Shown here in pieces: positions 4,785-6,146 of a DNA stretch of 6,146 bases. Both the position numbers and the translations under genes were made by a program. Below the pieces are notes generated by a model, which was given only the letters and a program-made list of their open reading frames with translations, was not told the DNA's origin and made no database searches. Position 1 is the stretch's first letter. Each line of letters begins with the position of its first letter. The DNA comes from a candidate division Zixibacteria bacterium SM23_81. GTDB taxonomy: Bacteria > SM23-81. The stretch lies in assembly GCA_001304015.1 (NCBI GenBank), contig LJUY01000090.1:1-6146 (forward strand), written 5' to 3'.

Positions 4785-6146
4785 TCAAGGCATTTCATCG
4801 ATCAGCACCATCATCTCGTCCACCTCGTTGGTGGGCATTTGGCAGGCATAGTGCTCACAGACATAGGCGGTGGCTTTTCCAGCGACCATCACCTGCCCCT
4901 TGACCAAGGGCACGATGTGCTCGATGGCCTCTCCCTCCTCTCCCTCAGGATGCAGGATGAGAACCTTTCGCGGATGGAAGCGACGACGGATAGCCCGCAA
5001 CATCTCCTCGGTATCCTTGGCGGACACATTCCCGGCAATGACGATTTCCTTCGTCGGACCCAAGGCAAAATCCAGGGCGATGAGAAACTGAGAAAAGCCA
5101 GTGGGGGAACCGCTGACCCGCTCGCCAAATATGTCCATCAACTGGTGGGCCTTTTCCTCATACTCCGGCCTCATGGTCATCCGACCCAGGCGCAGGAGAT
5201 TTAAGACAGCCACCGAGTTGCCCGAGGGGACCGCTCCGTCGTAGAGCTGCTTCGTCCTGGCGATGAGCTTTTCGCCGTCATCGCCGGTGAAATACAGACC
5301 ACCCTGTCCTCCATCCCAGAAGAGCTCAAGCATATCATCGGTGAGAGCCAGCGCCTCACGAAGATAGCTCACCTGAAAGGTGGTCTCATAGAGCTCGATG
5401 AGCCCCCAGATAAAGAAGACATAGTCATCCACATAGCCCAGCAGAGCGGCCTGGCCCTCTCGGTATCGATGCAGCAAGCGTCCATCCGGACAACGCAGCC
5501 TCTCCAGGAGAAAATCCGCAGCCCGACGGGCGGCATCGGCGTATTCCGGCCGATCCAGCGCCTGAGCTCCCTTGGCCAGCGCGGCGATCATCAGACCATT
5601 CCAATCGGTGAGGATCTTGTCGTCTCTTAAGAGATGGATTCTCTTCTCACGAGCCTCAAAAAGTTTCTCTCGTAACTGCTCCAGAGTCTTCTCCAGCTCC
5701 AGGGGCGAAACTCTCTGCTCTTGAGCCAGCTCCTCAACGGATCTGCCTCTGTGCAAAACGTTTCTTCCGCCCTCGAAATTGCCCTTTCGTGTGACTCCAA
5801 AGAACGCCTCCAACAGCTCTCCCTCTTGTTCTCCGAGGATGGCGGCGATTTCATCTTTCGTCCAGACATAGAATTTTCCCTCCTCCCCCTGGCTGTCGGC
5901 ATCCTGGCTGCAATAAAATCCTCCTTCAGGAGAGGTCAGGTCCCTGAGCACATAGGTGAAAATCTGCTGGGCCACATCCGCATATCGCGATTGTCCCGTC
6001 GCTTGGTAGGCCTCAATATACGCGATGGCCAGCATGGCCTGATCGTAGAGCATCTTCTCGAAGTGGGGAACCAACCACCTGGAATCGGTGGAATACCGGT
6101 GAAATCCAAAGCCCAGATGATCGTACAGGCCACCCTGCCACATGGC
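4785..6146 (-). CDS. YyaL/SSP411 (SPATA20)-type thioredoxin-domain protein, C-terminal part (N-terminus off window)
   Basis: The frame is open to the right edge (453 codons visible) and ends with TGA at 4785. The sequence matches the alpha/alpha-barrel part of the YyaL/SSP411 family, full length about 670-700 residues. The N-terminal thioredoxin-like (DUF255) domain and its Cys pair are outside the window. Visible landmarks: GGLYDHLGFGFHRYSTD near the edge, WLVPHFEKMLYDQA, GGFYCSQDADS, FYVWTKDEI, DDKILTDWNGLMIAALAK, GYVDDYVFFIWGLIELYE, DGAVPSGNSVAVLNLLRL, and near the C-terminus AYVCEHYACQMP. The barrel resembles N-acylglucosamine 2-epimerase/glycosidase folds. The biochemical role of the family is not established; redox or carbohydrate-related roles have been suggested. 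One oddity is Phe where the family usually has Gly in the GGGFHRY segment. The internal Met near the edge is not a real start, because family homology continues upstream of it. No terminator with a T-run follows the stop. Confidence 0.95.
   Translation of the reverse strand, partial: AMWQGGLYDHLGFGFHRYSTDSRWLVPHFEKMLYDQAMLAIAYIEAYQATGQSRYADVAQQIFTYVLRDLTSPEGGFYCSQDADSQGEEGKFYVWTKDEIAAILGEQEGELLEAFFGVTRKGNFEGGRNVLHRGRSVEELAQEQRVSPLELEKTLEQLREKLFEAREKRIHLLRDDKILTDWNGLMIAALAKGAQALDRPEYADAARRAADFLLERLRCPDGRLLHRYREGQAALLGYVDDYVFFIWGLIELYETTFQVSYLREALALTDDMLELFWDGGQGGLYFTGDDGEKLIARTKQLYDGAVPSGNSVAVLNLLRLGRMTMRPEYEEKAHQLMDIFGERVSGSPTGFSQFLIALDFALGPTKEIVIAGNVSAKDTEEMLRAIRRRFHPRKVLILHPEGEEGEAIEHIVPLVKGQVMVAGKATAYVCEHYACQMPTNEVDEMMVLIDEMP

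Noticed and set aside
4737-5204. Plus-strand open frame of 155 codons
   Set aside because: It lies antisense to the well-conserved C-terminus of the YyaL/SSP411 protein, and its translation resembles no family.

Overview
The window is ordinary bacterial chromosome. All six genes I can support lie on the minus strand, so transcription runs from the right end of the window to the left. The bacterial assignment rests on strong Shine-Dalgarno sites, a near-perfect sigma-70-type promoter, intrinsic hairpin/U-tract terminators, and Sec- and Tat-type export signals. The gene mix would fit a Desulfobacterota-like or uncultivated candidate-phylum genome, but nothing fixes the taxonomy and I do not claim one. 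I see no RNA gene, insertion sequence, phage gene, CRISPR array or attachment site.

Layout in transcription order (right to left): (1) 6146-4785, the C-terminal two thirds of a YyaL/SSP411 (SPATA20)-type thioredoxin-domain protein, whose N-terminus is outside the window. (2) 4608-2770, a 12-TM amino-acid/polyamine/organocation (APC) permease fused through a charged helical linker to a PTS EIIA type-2 (fructose/PtsN-like) domain. (3) 2650-2168, a compact WrbA-like flavodoxin-fold protein, followed by an intrinsic terminator. (4) 1882-1415, a GNAT acetyltransferase. (5) 1076-417, a small secreted protein that is essentially one lamin-tail domain (LTD), with its own consensus promoter plus UP-like A-tracts and its own terminator. 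(6) 281-1, the N-terminus of a TldD/PmbA-family protein carrying a Tat signal, with a second, strongly SD-preceded in-frame ATG that would give a form without the signal.

The genes do not form one obvious pathway. The gaps (about 120-340 nt) and the terminators suggest mostly independent units; the permease-EIIA and flavodoxin genes (119-nt gap, no clear promoter between them) are the most likely to share a transcript.

I see no complete new multi-gene system. The points most worth a second look are the permease-EIIA fusion, which suggests a phosphorylation-linked sensor on an amino-acid transporter; the possible dual start of the TldD-like protein; and the strongly driven stand-alone secreted LTD protein.
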